Source: Thiovibrio frasassiensis (GTDB lineage: Bacteria > Desulfobacterota > Desulfobulbia > Desulfobulbales > Desulfurivibrionaceae). Taken from it: 64,000 nt of DNA. Numbering within the stretch: the stretch's first letter is position 1; each line of letters begins with the position of its first letter. This document shows, piece by piece, positions 34,505 to 42,865 of the stretch. Location: the NCBI RefSeq assembly GCF_029607905.1, contig NZ_JAPHEH010000001.1, positions 1,145,530 to 1,209,529 on the forward strand, given 5' to 3'. The translations under genes were made by a program, and so were the position numbers. The notes under the pieces were generated by a model. That model had not been told where the DNA came from. It saw only the letters and a program-made list of their open reading frames with translations, and did not search any database.

Positions 34505-35110
34505 TTAGGGCCTGTTGCCGATGACCGCCGAGGGATCGATTCCCGTCATATCGGGGAGGAGATGGGCGATTCCTTTGTGGCAATCGATGCAGGTCAGTTT
34601 CTCGTTGTCCCCCCGGATGTGGGCAAGTCTGGCTCGGCGAGACTGTTTGTAGTAATCCATGGCCTGCGCATCGTGGCAGCTGCGGCATTCGCGGGAGTCA
34701 TTAGCCTTCATCTCCTTCCATACCCTGGTCGCCATGGTCAAGCGATGATCCAGGAATTTTTCCCTGGTGTCGATGGTGCCCTTGATCTTGTTGAACAGCT
34801 CCCTTGCGGCCACAGTCTTGCGGGCCAGTTTCGGACCGAGGTCCCGGGCCAGATGGCAGTCGGCGCAGGTTGCCCGTACTCCGGATTTGTTGCTGAAGTG
34901 GGCGGTATTTTTATATTCCATGTAGACGTTTTCCTCCATCTCGTGACAGGAGATGCAGAACGATTCCTGGGCCGAGGCGTGCAGTTCGCCGAGAAATCCT
35001 GAGAGGACGGCGATTCCTCCGATAAAGCCGAGGCCCAAGAGAGTGAGGACCGAATAACGGGCACTGGGGCTTTTCAGTTTCTCCCAGAATCCTTTGCTCT
35101 TTGTTTTCAT
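34505..35110 (-). CDS. napC: NapC, membrane tetraheme quinol dehydrogenase
   Basis: ATG 35110 has GGGAG upstream and gives 201 residues. A membrane anchor (VLTLLGLGFIGGIAVLSGF) precedes four heme motifs CISCH, CADCH, CRSCH and CIDCH. The text KIKGTIDTREKF, RECRSCHDAQAMD and CHKGIAHLLPDM is very close to NapC. It takes electrons from quinol and hands them to NapB/NapA. It is the last gene of the nap operon. Confidence 0.92.
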   Translation of the reverse strand: MKTKSKGFWEKLKSPSARYSVLTLLGLGFIGGIAVLSGFLGELHASAQESFCISCHEMEENVYMEYKNTAHFSNKSGVRATCADCHLARDLGPKLARKTVAARELFNKIKGTIDTREKFLDHRLTMATRVWKEMKANDSRECRSCHDAQAMDYYKQSRRARLAHIRGDNEKLTCIDCHKGIAHLLPDMTGIDPSAVIGNRP

Positions 35111-35268
35111 AATAGACTCCCGCTGTTTTTCCGATGCCAATTCCTGGGGTTGCTTTCTTGGCCGCTCATCAGAACGTTCTCCCGACAGAATTGCAAGCGG
35201 AGATAATTTTCTGCTGAAAAATCAGACCCCGCGTCCGATTTTCCTCTGCACGCCTCTTTCTTCCCGCC

Positions 35269-35724
35269 TTACTTCTGGGGGGGGAGGGGCGGGCTGGGCT
35301 GGAAGGTGTTATCGACCAGGGGCGGAGCATCGGTCTGCACCACATGACACTGGGTGCAGAAGTAGCGCCGCGGCGCCAAAGTGGTCAGCTTTTTGTTGTT
35401 GCGGTCAATAAAATGGTCCGGGCTGATCTTGGTGGCGCCTGCGGCCTTGGCGTTGGCCCAGCTATGGCAGCTGAGGCACTTGTTGTAGTTCTTGTCGATG
35501 ATGTATCCCTCGATATTATGGGGGATCAGGGGGGGTTGGTGGACAAAATCACGCTTGATCGGCTTTTGGTCGGGAATCAACTTATCCACCTCCGGGACCT
35601 GCGGGGGGGCCGTGATTTCCAGGCCACCGCGCAATGATTGCACTACTTCGGCAGAGGCGGTTTGGGGCAGGATGGCCAAGCAACCGATGAGACTCAGCAG
35701 AATTACGGTTTTGTTGTTTTTCAT
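35269..35724 (-). CDS. napB: NapB, diheme cytochrome subunit of periplasmic nitrate reductase
   Basis: ATG 35724 (GAGGAG upstream) gives 151 residues. A signal peptide (VILLSLIGCLAILPQTASA) is followed by IPDQKPIKRDFVHQPPLIPH, a NapB hallmark, and two heme motifs CLSCH and CTQCH with conserved His residues between. It relays electrons to NapA in the periplasm. Confidence 0.93.
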   Translation of the reverse strand: MKNNKTVILLSLIGCLAILPQTASAEVVQSLRGGLEITAPPQVPEVDKLIPDQKPIKRDFVHQPPLIPHNIEGYIIDKNYNKCLSCHSWANAKAAGATKISPDHFIDRNNKKLTTLAPRRYFCTQCHVVQTDAPPLVDNTFQPSPPLPPQK

Positions 35725-35780
35725 CTCGTCAACTCCTCGTGCAGGGTTAATCGCGGTCGGAAGGCTCTTGCTGTCCTTGT

Positions 35781-36626
35781 CTAAAAACGGCGGCCGAAGG
35801 AAAACACCCTTTCGGCGCAAATATCAATGCATCTGCCGCAGTTGGTGCAGTTTGCTCCGGTGATCACGGGCCCCCGGCCGTTTTCCCCCTTGAGGGCCGG
35901 GGAAATCACCTGGGGTTCCGGGCAGACCGCATAACAGTCCAGGCAGTTGCTGCAATGTTCTCGCCTCTCTGCCCGAACCCGGAGGAGGCTGAATCTGCCA
36001 AGCAGGCTGTAAAAAGCGCCCACCGGGCAAAGGTGGCCGCACCAGCCGCGTTTGCTCACCAAAAGATCAAAAGCGAAGATCCCCAAGGGAATGGTCCAGG
36101 CCAGGCCGAGGCCGAAGACCAGGCCCCGGTGCAGCATGGTCACGGGATTGATCAGTTCCCAGGCCAGCGAGCCGGTCAGGGCGGTGACCGCCAAGACCAT
36201 GGCGATCATCCAGTAGCGGGTGTTCCGGTTGAGGGAGATTCCCTCCCGCAACCGAAAGCGCAGTCGCAACCAAGCCGCACAATCGGTAAGGATGTTGACC
36301 GGGCAGACCCAGGCGCAATAGACGCGGCCGCCGCTCAGCAGGTAAAAGGTGGCGATGAGCGCCCCTCCCAGCAAGGCGGTGCTTCCGGCAATGGTGCCGG
36401 TGGCAAGGCTTTGCAGCAGGATAAAGGGGTCGCTCAACGGGATGGTGTCGAGAAAACGGCTCGCCGCCAGATTGCCCTTGAAAATCCAGAGCCCGGTAAG
36501 CGGCCCGCACAAAAAGAGGGCGAGCATGCTCAGCTGGCTTGCGCGACGCAGCAAGAGATAGCGGTGCGCGGAAAGCCAACCCTTTTTCGCCGCAGCCAAG
36601 GTGCCGGCATAGGTATCCTTGCTCAT
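35781..36626 (-). CDS. napH: NapH, membrane ferredoxin-type subunit
   Basis: ATG 36626 overlaps the napG stop (ATGA) with GGAG 8 bp upstream, giving 281 residues. Four or so membrane helices carry the cytoplasmic YCAWVCPVN and [11 protein letters not shown] motifs. Two C-terminal [4Fe-4S] clusters follow: [14 protein letters not shown] and [15 protein letters not shown]. NapH works with NapG as a quinol oxidation module. Confidence 0.92.
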   Translation of the reverse strand: MSKDTYAGTLAAAKKGWLSAHRYLLLRRASQLSMLALFLCGPLTGLWIFKGNLAASRFLDTIPLSDPFILLQSLATGTIAGSTALLGGALIATFYLLSGGRVYCAWVCPVNILTDCAAWLRLRFRLREGISLNRNTRYWMIAMVLAVTALTGSLAWELINPVTMLHRGLVFGLGLAWTIPLGIFAFDLLVSKRGWCGHLCPVGAFYSLLGRFSLLRVRAERREHCSNCLDCYAVCPEPQVISPALKGENGRGPVITGANCTNCGRCIDICAERVFSFGRRF

Positions 36627-37411
36627 GGCTTCCACTCCGGGGTAATGGGGGTGGTGAACTCGGGCATCCGGTCCGGCAGGTCCAGCTGTTCAGGGATCAG
36701 ACTCTTGCCTGCTTTTGTTTTTTCTTCCCAGCCCAGGCGGTAGTGGTGCCCGAGCTCCCCCTGGGCCAGCGCCAAAGGCACTACCTTGATCGCCGCCTTT
36801 TCCAGAACGCAGGACTTTTCGCATTTGCCGCAGCCGGTGCAGTGTTTGGAGTGCACCTCCGGCAAAAACAGGGTGTGTTTGCCGCTCCGTTGGTTATGGA
36901 GCGGGTTGAGGGTGATCGCCTTGTCGATCAGCGGGCAGTTGCGGTAGCAGACATCGCAGCGCAGCCCGAGAAAGTTCAGGCAGTTTTCTCGGTCAATGAG
37001 TACGGCCAACCCCATGCGTGCCTTATAGATATCGGTGAGCAACGGATCCAAGGCGCCGGTGGGACAGGCGCGGATGCAGGGCCGTTTCTCGCACAGCTCG
37101 CAGGGGATCTGACGGGCGCTGAAATACGGGGTGCCGGTGGCGACCTCCTCTTCCGGTTTGGCCAAGCGCAGGGTCTTGTAGGGACAGGCCCGAACGCACT
37201 GGCCGCAACGGATGCAGGCGGCAAGAAACTTCTTGTCGGGCAGCGCCCCCGGCGGCCGCATGGTATAGACCGGCCGGGCCACCGCCTGTTTGTTGCCGTA
37301 CAACCCGAGGCCCAGGCCGAACAGGGCTACCCCGCAGGCGGTACGCGCTGTTTCCAGGAGAAACTTTCGCCGCTCGCTGCTTTGACCGTCATGGTATTTT
37401 GTCTCAGTCAT
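36623..37411 (-). CDS. napG: NapG, periplasmic ferredoxin-type protein
   Basis: The 262-residue protein has a twin-arginine-like signal ([11 protein letters not shown]) and four [4Fe-4S] motifs: [35 protein letters not shown] and [11 protein letters not shown]. It accepts electrons from NapH. It starts 12 bp after the napA stop codon and overlaps napH by 4 bp. Confidence 0.92.
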   Translation of the reverse strand: MTETKYHDGQSSERRKFLLETARTACGVALFGLGLGLYGNKQAVARPVYTMRPPGALPDKKFLAACIRCGQCVRACPYKTLRLAKPEEEVATGTPYFSARQIPCELCEKRPCIRACPTGALDPLLTDIYKARMGLAVLIDRENCLNFLGLRCDVCYRNCPLIDKAITLNPLHNQRSGKHTLFLPEVHSKHCTGCGKCEKSCVLEKAAIKVVPLALAQGELGHHYRLGWEEKTKAGKSLIPEQLDLPDRMPEFTTPITPEWKP

Positions 37412-37423
37412 AAGGCTGTGCCC

Positions 37424-39934
37424 CTATGCCTTGCTCACCTTGACCGCACATTTCTTGAAATCTGTTTCCTTGGAAATGGGGCAGGTGGCGTCCAGGGTCA
37501 GTTTGTTGACCAACCGGCTCTCATCGAAAAACGGGATAAAGATCAGCCCTTCGGGCATCTTGTTGCGACCCTTGGTTTCCACGGTGGCCAGGATCTCGCC
37601 GCGGCGGGTGGTCAGTTTTGCCGTCATGCCCCGGCGCAGCCCCCGTTTTTCCGCATCGGTTTGGTTCATGAACACCACGGCGTTGGGCACCGCCCGGTGC
37701 AGCTCCGGGACCCGCTGGGTCATGGAGCCGGAATGCCAGTGCTCCAGCACCCGGCCGGTGGAGAGCCAGAGGTCGTACTCCTTGTCCGGTATTTCGGCCG
37801 GGGGCTCGTAGGGCAGGGCAAAGATGTTGGCCTTGCCGTCCGGGTTGCCGTAAAAGACCACCCCCTCCCCCGCCTTGACATGGGGGTCGTAGCCTTCCCG
37901 ATAGCGCCAGAGGGTTTCCTTGCCGCCGATCACCGGCCAGCGTAGACCGCGGGCCTTATGGTATTGGTCGAATTCGCCCAGCTCGTGGCCTTTTTTCGGG
38001 CCTTCCAGGCTGAAGCGCCGGTACTCTTCGAAAAGACCTTTTTGCAGATAATAGCCGAAATGGTCCATCTCGGAGTTGTCGTAGGGGATGTTGGCCAGAT
38101 CCTTGACCACCTGTTTGGGATATTTGTTCACCTGGCCGTTGGCAAAAAGGACGTCATACAGGGTTTTGCCCTTGTATTCCGGTTTTTTGGCAATGAGCTC
38201 CGCGGGCCAGACCTCTTCGACCTTGAAGCGTTTGGAAAACTCCACCATCTGCCAGAGATCGGACTGTGACTCGCCCGGCGCCTTGACCTGCTGTCGCCAA
38301 AATTGGGTGCGGCGTTCGGCATTGCCGTAGGCGCCTTCCTTTTCCACCCACATGGAGGTGGGCAGGATAAGGTCGGCGGCCATTCCGGACACCGTTGGGT
38401 AAGGGTCGGAAACCACGATGAAGTTTTCCGGGTCGCGCCAGCCCGGATACATCTCGTTGTTGATATTGGGGCCGGCCTGCATGTTGTTGTTGCAGAGCTG
38501 CCAGTAGCAGTTCATCTCCTTGTCGCGCAGCTTGCGCTGCATCAGCACCGCGTGGAACCCAGGCTTGTCCGGGATGGTGCCTTCCGGCAGCTTCCAGATG
38601 GCCTCGGCCACCGCGCGGTGTTCGGGCTTGTTGACCACCAGATCCGCGGGCAGACGGTGGGCAAAGGTGCCGACCTCGCGGGCCGTGCCGCAAGCGGAAG
38701 GCTGGCCGGTTAGGGAGAAGGGACCGTTGCCGGGCTGGGAGATCTTGCCGGTGAGGAGATGGATGTTGTAGACTAGGTTGTTGGCCCAGGTGCCGCGGCT
38801 GTGCTGGTTGAAGCCCATGGTCCAGTAGGAAACCACCTTGATCTTCGGGTCGGCGTAGAGTTTTGCCAGAGCCACCAACTGTTCCTTGGGCACCCCTGAG
38901 ATCTGGTGGGTTTTGTCCAGGGTGTATTCGGCGACAAAGGCCTTATACTCTTCAAATTTCATGGGCTCGGCATCGTTGGCCTTGGCCGCGTTTTTCGCCT
39001 TCTGCTCCCGGGGATCATTGGGGCGCAAGCCATAGCCGATGTCGGTGACCCCGCGTTTGAAATTGACCGATTTCTTGACAAAGGCTTCGTTGACCTTGCC
39101 GTTTTGGATGATGTAGTTGGCGATATAGTTGAGAATGGCCAGATCCGACTGCGGCTTCATCACCAGTTTCACATCGGCCAGCTCGAAACAGCGGTTTTCA
39201 AAGGTGGAGAGGACCGCCACCTTGACATGGGAGGCGGTGAGCCTGCGGTCGGTGAGGCGCGACCAGAGGATGGGGTGCATCTCCGACATGTTGGCGCCCC
39301 AGAGCACGAAGGCATCGGCGTATTCGAGATCGTCGTAACACCCCATGGGCTCATCGGAACCGAAGGTGCGCATAAAGCCGGTCACGGCCGAGGCCATGCA
39401 GTGTCTGGCATTGGGGTCGATGTTGTTGGAGCGGAATCCTGCCTTGCACAGCTTGACCCCGGCATACCCTTCCCAGACTGTCCACTGGCCGGAGCCGAAC
39501 ATCCCCACCGCGGTTGGGCCCTTTTTTTTCAGGGCTTCTTTCCATTTGCTGGCCATGATGTCAAAGGCCTGATCCCAGCTGATCGGGGTGAATTCGCCGT
39601 TCTTGTCGAACTGGCCGTTTCGCATGCGCAGCAACGGCTTGGTGAGACGGTCCTTGCCGTACATGATCTTGGAGAGAAAGTAGCCCTTGATGCAGTTCAG
39701 TCCCTTGTTGACCGGAGCATCGGGATCTCCTTGGGTGGCCACCACCCGTCCCTCCTTGGTGCCCACCAGCACGCTGCAGCCGGTGCCGCAGAACCGGCAG
39801 GGAGCCTTGTCCCAGCGGATGCTGGGGTCTTCGGTGGCTGCCACGGCCGGCATTTCAGGGAGCGAGATACCGGCCGCCAGGGCAGTGGCCGCTATGGCGT
39901 TTGTTTTAATAAAGTTACGCCGGGTCAGTTTCAT
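37424..39934 (-). CDS. napA: NapA, periplasmic nitrate reductase catalytic subunit
   Basis: The 836-residue molybdoenzyme has a Tat signal ([21 protein letters not shown]) and a [4Fe-4S] site beginning CRFCGTGC (Cys46, 49, 53). The Mo-ligand Cys lies in [12 protein letters not shown], and NapA-specific stretches include [25 protein letters not shown] and [14 protein letters not shown]. It binds Mo-bis-MGD and reduces nitrate to nitrite. GGAGGAACGTTT precedes ATG 39934. NapD, encoded just upstream, is its signal-peptide chaperone. Confidence 0.96.
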   Translation of the reverse strand: MKLTRRNFIKTNAIAATALAAGISLPEMPAVAATEDPSIRWDKAPCRFCGTGCSVLVGTKEGRVVATQGDPDAPVNKGLNCIKGYFLSKIMYGKDRLTKPLLRMRNGQFDKNGEFTPISWDQAFDIMASKWKEALKKKGPTAVGMFGSGQWTVWEGYAGVKLCKAGFRSNNIDPNARHCMASAVTGFMRTFGSDEPMGCYDDLEYADAFVLWGANMSEMHPILWSRLTDRRLTASHVKVAVLSTFENRCFELADVKLVMKPQSDLAILNYIANYIIQNGKVNEAFVKKSVNFKRGVTDIGYGLRPNDPREQKAKNAAKANDAEPMKFEEYKAFVAEYTLDKTHQISGVPKEQLVALAKLYADPKIKVVSYWTMGFNQHSRGTWANNLVYNIHLLTGKISQPGNGPFSLTGQPSACGTAREVGTFAHRLPADLVVNKPEHRAVAEAIWKLPEGTIPDKPGFHAVLMQRKLRDKEMNCYWQLCNNNMQAGPNINNEMYPGWRDPENFIVVSDPYPTVSGMAADLILPTSMWVEKEGAYGNAERRTQFWRQQVKAPGESQSDLWQMVEFSKRFKVEEVWPAELIAKKPEYKGKTLYDVLFANGQVNKYPKQVVKDLANIPYDNSEMDHFGYYLQKGLFEEYRRFSLEGPKKGHELGEFDQYHKARGLRWPVIGGKETLWRYREGYDPHVKAGEGVVFYGNPDGKANIFALPYEPPAEIPDKEYDLWLSTGRVLEHWHSGSMTQRVPELHRAVPNAVVFMNQTDAEKRGLRRGMTAKLTTRRGEILATVETKGRNKMPEGLIFIPFFDESRLVNKLTLDATCPISKETDFKKCAVKVSKA

Positions 39935-40028
39935 AAACGTTCCTCCTTCTTCGCTTGCTCTCGAGTGATCCTTCTGGTGGGTCTGGAGACGGCCTTACAG
40001 AAGAACGAAAGGATAAAGCATGCTTATT

Positions 40029-40277
40029 TTAAGGCGTTGCGCCTTCTTCCTGTTCGCAATGTTGGTAGACCATGGATGCGGACAACACCCCCTCGACACG
40101 GTACAGCGCGAGCAGGGTCTCGGAGATTACGGCCTGCTCATGTTCCTCGATAGTGATGACAAAACGGTGGTCTTCGGTGCGGGCATGGATTTCAAGGCCT
40201 GGCATTTGCCCCAGTGCGACGGCAACCTGTGCACTGGAATCTGGCCTGGCATGGACAAGAACGCCGGCAATATTCAT
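40029..40277 (-). CDS. napD: NapD, NapA signal-peptide chaperone
   Basis: The 82-residue protein has the NapD pattern: NIAGVLVHARPDSSAQVAVAL, a middle strand HRFVITIEEH and the terminal VEGVLSASMVYQHCE. It binds the Tat signal of NapA and delays export until the cofactor is inserted. AAGGGGATAAA precedes ATG 40277. A 249-bp gap separates it from napF, so a separate promoter is likely. Confidence 0.92.
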   Translation of the reverse strand: MNIAGVLVHARPDSSAQVAVALGQMPGLEIHARTEDHRFVITIEEHEQAVISETLLALYRVEGVLSASMVYQHCEQEEGATP

Positions 40278-40364
40278 TTTATCCCCTTATTGTGAAGCAT
40301 TGCTGAGCGCAATCTATCGGGCGGAAATGCCTGGGCGGATCTCATTTTCAGGCCTTCTTTATTT

Positions 40365-40395
40365 AATATAGCAACAGGTGTGCCAGCAAAGTCAA
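40365..40395 (-). promoter_or_regulatory. Candidate promoter of napDAGHBC
   Basis: Minus strand: -35 TTGACT (40395-40390) and an AT-rich -10 region TATATT (40370-40365) with a 19-bp spacer. The long spacer suggests that an activator is needed. Confidence 0.4.
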
Positions 40396-40470
40396 CCCTT
40401 GAATTTACGTGAAAATTGTGGCCTTAAGATTAGCAGTGTTACCGGAAGATCTCGTTAATACGATATCAAT

Positions 40471-40486
40471 GTTACTTAAAGGTAAC
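40471..40486. promoter_or_regulatory. Inverted repeat upstream of the napD promoter
   Basis: GTTAC-TTAAAG-GTAAC is a perfect 5-bp dyad with 6-bp spacer, 76 bp upstream of the -35 element, suitable for an activator. The cognate regulator is unknown. Confidence 0.35.
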
Positions 40487-40525
40487 GGTGGGGTTCTGAC
40501 AAATACTGCCTTTGGAAAAAAGTGC

Positions 40526-41002
40526 TCAGGTGAGAAGATCAATGGCTTGGACCGGGCATACCGCATAGCAGGCACCGCAGCCGGTGCAATCGGCCGTGAC
40601 CAGCTGGGGAAGGATGCGTCCGCCGGGGGAGGGGGGGAAGATGATGGCGTTGCTGTCGCATTGCTCGCCGCAGGTCCGACACGGGATACCTTGGCCGTTG
40701 AGGCAGGTTTTGGCAAAGACCGCCTTGTGGAGCCATGGTGGAGCAGCGGTATCCATGACGAGAGCCTGCGGGGTGCAATGTTGGGCGCAAGCGCCACAGA
40801 AGGTGCATGGCCCTTTGCTGAAATTCACCCGGGGGAAGCCAAGGAGGTCGGGGGCAAGAATCCCTTGGGGGCAGTGGCTACAGCAATCTCTGCACCGGTT
40901 GCAGCGCTTTACAAAATCATCTTCCGACAGGCTCCAGGGCGGGCGGATGGCCAGGGGGCGTCCACCTCGCAGGAATAGGCGGCGGTCCGGGTTTGTGATC
41001 AT
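40526..41002 (-). CDS. napF: NapF, cytoplasmic ferredoxin-type maturation protein
   Basis: The 158-residue protein carries three or four [4Fe-4S] motifs: CNRCRDCCSHCP, CTFCGACAQHCTP, CRTCGEQCDS and CTGCGACYAVCP. NapF is thought to help load Fe-S or supply electrons to NapA in the cytoplasm. GGATTTGCC lies before ATG 41002. It heads the nap cluster; upstream lies the displaced tRNA-Leu terminator and then the integrated element. Confidence 0.9.
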   Translation of the reverse strand: MITNPDRRLFLRGGRPLAIRPPWSLSEDDFVKRCNRCRDCCSHCPQGILAPDLLGFPRVNFSKGPCTFCGACAQHCTPQALVMDTAAPPWLHKAVFAKTCLNGQGIPCRTCGEQCDSNAIIFPPSPGGRILPQLVTADCTGCGACYAVCPVQAIDLLT

Positions 41003-41217
41003 GGCAAATCCTGTGTGCGTTATGCCTTGCTCTGCGGTGTTGGCGAAACGGGGTAGTTTTTTTGGGTAATCCCAAGCAAGGGAGTTGTCCGTCCCAGTTT
41101 TTTCTTATCATACCGCCGGAATTGGCGGAAACCAATGCGAAAAAAAGAGGGGAGGGGAGGAACGCGAAGAGGGAGTCGCGCAAAATTACGAGGCAGAGCG
41201 TGGGTCCGGAAAACAAA

Positions 41218-41246
41218 AAGGGTCAGCGGAAATACCGCTGACCCTT
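41218..41246 (-). terminator. Original terminator of tRNA-Leu, now 6.4 kb from its gene
   Basis: AAGGGTCAGCGG and CCGCTGACCCTT form a perfect 12-bp stem with a 5-nt loop, followed on the minus strand by TTTTTG. It lies 10 bp beyond the remnant of the tRNA-Leu 3' end at 41257, where a tRNA terminator would be expected before insertion. Confidence 0.75.
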
Positions 41247-41256
41247 GAATGTGCGT

Positions 41257-41275
41257 TGGTGCGGAGGTCGGTATC
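41257..41275 (-). repeat. Distal attachment site: degenerate copy of the tRNA-Leu 3' end
   Basis: TGGTGCGGAGGTCGGTATC matches TGGTGCCGGAGGTCGGAATC at 47636-47655 with one missing base and one substitution. This is the expected att copy for integration into the tRNA T arm and CCA end. Confidence 0.7.
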
Positions 41276-41330
41276 TAACTGAGCATGTAATTAGCTGTTT
41301 TGCTACCTGAATATCGTTTGAAAAATTTCT

Positions 41331-41353
41331 TTTACCCGTTATTTTACCCGTTA
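41331..41353. repeat. Two exact TTTACCCGTTA repeats near the left element end
   Basis: Copies at 41331-41341 and 41343-41353 are 12 bp apart, about 60 bp inside the att remnant. The exact reverse complement occurs at the other end of the element, so they are probably integrase arm-type sites. No gene is supportable between 41276 and 41721. Confidence 0.6.
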
Positions 41354-41721
41354 CTTTGTGCGCTGCTTTGCTTCCAACATCGCGATCTGACTGAAAATAA
41401 TGAATTTCCCCTGTACGGCTAAACTCGACCATTTTAGCCTCGGCAATCTTGATAAAAAATCGGTATTCTAACAGAAGGGCAACCGAAAGTGATGGTTGCC
41501 CTTAACTAATGAAAAGTAAAAGAAAAATAGTAAAAAACAACGTATTAACTATTAGTTAAAAGTTAATAAGGAATGAAATGAATTGACTCGAGCGTCTAGA
41601 ATAAACAAAAAAGTTGTTTTTTTCGACAATTTGCCTATCAAAAAATACCTTTTAAAAAAGATAACTTGAGGATAGAATATTATCGATCTTGATCGATCCC
41701 AAAAAATCAGCGGAGGATTTA

Positions 41722-42174
41722 ATGAACAGAATTTTTCTCGTTTTATTTTTTCTTGTCGGGTTAACAGGATGTGCAAGTGTTCAGCCATTAAACACCCCCA
41801 GTTCAAAACCAGAAGTCACAATTCCCAATGGGCAAAAGAAAGCTGTCATCGATAAAATTACGAACATGATGCTCGGGCGGGGATATAAAATTAAAAATAT
41901 CAATGAATACAGTGCAGTATTTGGAAAACCATTACAGTCTACAGGGGCGGCTATTTTATTTGGCTCCCAATTTAACACAACCCCAGAAGGAAGGATCAGT
42001 TATAACATTGTGGATACCACTAAAGGTGTTCGTGTCATTGGAACTCTCGAGGTCGTCACCAACCCTGGAAGTGGGCTAGAGCGCGTAACGGATTTAAGCC
42101 AAAACAGCAAGAATGCTCACGAATACCAGCAGTTGCTGGAAGAAGTTGCCGCTTCTTTTGAGGGTGTAAAATAG
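41722..42174 (+). CDS. Element-encoded lipoprotein of unknown function
   Basis: ATG 41722 has a strong GGAGG upstream and gives 150 residues. The lipoprotein signal is MNRIFLVLFFLVGLTGC. The mature part has a predicted mixed alpha/beta domain: KKAVIDKITNMMLGRGY, then strands YSAVFGKPL, GRISYNIVDT and GVRVIGTLEV, and a closing helix. It is the only clear plus-strand gene of the element and may be cargo. Lipoproteins of phages and satellites sometimes block superinfection, but nothing here proves that role. AT-rich compared with chromosomal genes. Confidence 0.78.
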   Translation: MNRIFLVLFFLVGLTGCASVQPLNTPSSKPEVTIPNGQKKAVIDKITNMMLGRGYKIKNINEYSAVFGKPLQSTGAAILFGSQFNTTPEGRISYNIVDTTKGVRVIGTLEVVTNPGSGLERVTDLSQNSKNAHEYQQLLEEVAASFEGVK

Positions 42175-42183
42175 ATTGTGTAA

Positions 42184-42360
42184 ATGGCCATTCCGGGGGT
42201 AGGAAAATTACCCGTAGCTTTGGTGCTGCCCAAAACCCATCGTGTACAATTGGCTTTAAACCAAAGCTCCGACGTTTTCCTCGAAACCCACCCCCTTGCT
42301 CTAGAGCAAACCCTTAACGCCGCTTATCGCCAAAACAAACGCTATTACTCGCGTGGCTAA
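42184..42360 (+). CDS. Possible small ORF of 58 residues, doubtful
   Basis: An ATG 10 bp after the lipoprotein stop opens a 58-codon frame (begins MAIPGVGKLPVALVLPK, ends YRQNKRYYSRG). It has no good ribosome site and no recognised family. It may be a gene remnant. The following 42361-42639 shows no gene I can support on either strand. Confidence 0.25.
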   Translation: MAIPGVGKLPVALVLPKTHRVQLALNQSSDVFLETHPLALEQTLNAAYRQNKRYYSRG

Positions 42361-42639
42361 ACCCCCATGGTCTTTGTGTTGTGCCCGGCTCTGCCCTCTG
42401 ATCGGTTTTTAAAAAGATTATGCTCCCTCAATATCTGGTTTTCTTTACATCAGTGTCATTGACCATCATCACGCATCTCAGGCTTAACGTCCTAAATTGC
42501 TTCAAACAGAACATGTCCAGTCCACTATCCTCGAATACTCCAAATACTAACTTATTTTGCTTAATGACGGGTTCTGACTTGAAATCAACACGCAATGTTG
42601 AGGATGCTATACTCAAGATTCACTCTGTTAGCTGATCTA

Positions 42640-42695
42640 CACTATGTTACTTCGTAACATAGTGGATTGGGGACTGAGTCTTCGCCTCAGTCCCC
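42640..42695. terminator. Twin perfect hairpins between converging element genes
   Basis: CACTATGTTAC/GTAACATAGTG (11-bp stem, 42640-42664) and GGGGACTGAG/CTCAGTCCCC (10-bp stem, 42669-42695, loop with TTCG) are 4 bp apart. They lie between the plus-strand lipoprotein and the minus-strand polymerase-like gene. No T-run follows, so they may be a bidirectional terminator or part of a structured RNA. Confidence 0.5.
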
Positions 42696-42865
42696 ATATT
42701 GGAGCATCTTATTAGCTAAACCGATGCAATGTTGCTTATCTCCTCCCCCTTAACCAAACCAGGAACCAAGGATACCCATAGTATGGCACTCCTCCCTTCC
42801 TCCTCGTATATAAGGGCTATAAGTCGGGAAGTAATTCCCAAAAAACAGATAGTTAATATAGCAAT

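Noticed and set aside
40445-40470. FNR-type site upstream of nap
   Set aside because: The half-sites TTAAT and ATCAA are 5 bp apart instead of 4 and one deviates from consensus.
41552-41806. An 84-codon minus-strand frame opposite the element lipoprotein start
   Set aside because: It overlaps the ribosome site and lipobox of a better-supported gene and has no features of its own.
42428-42616. A 62-codon minus-strand frame in the element
   Set aside because: It would start with TTG, has no ribosome site and no recognisable features; kept only as unassigned sequence.
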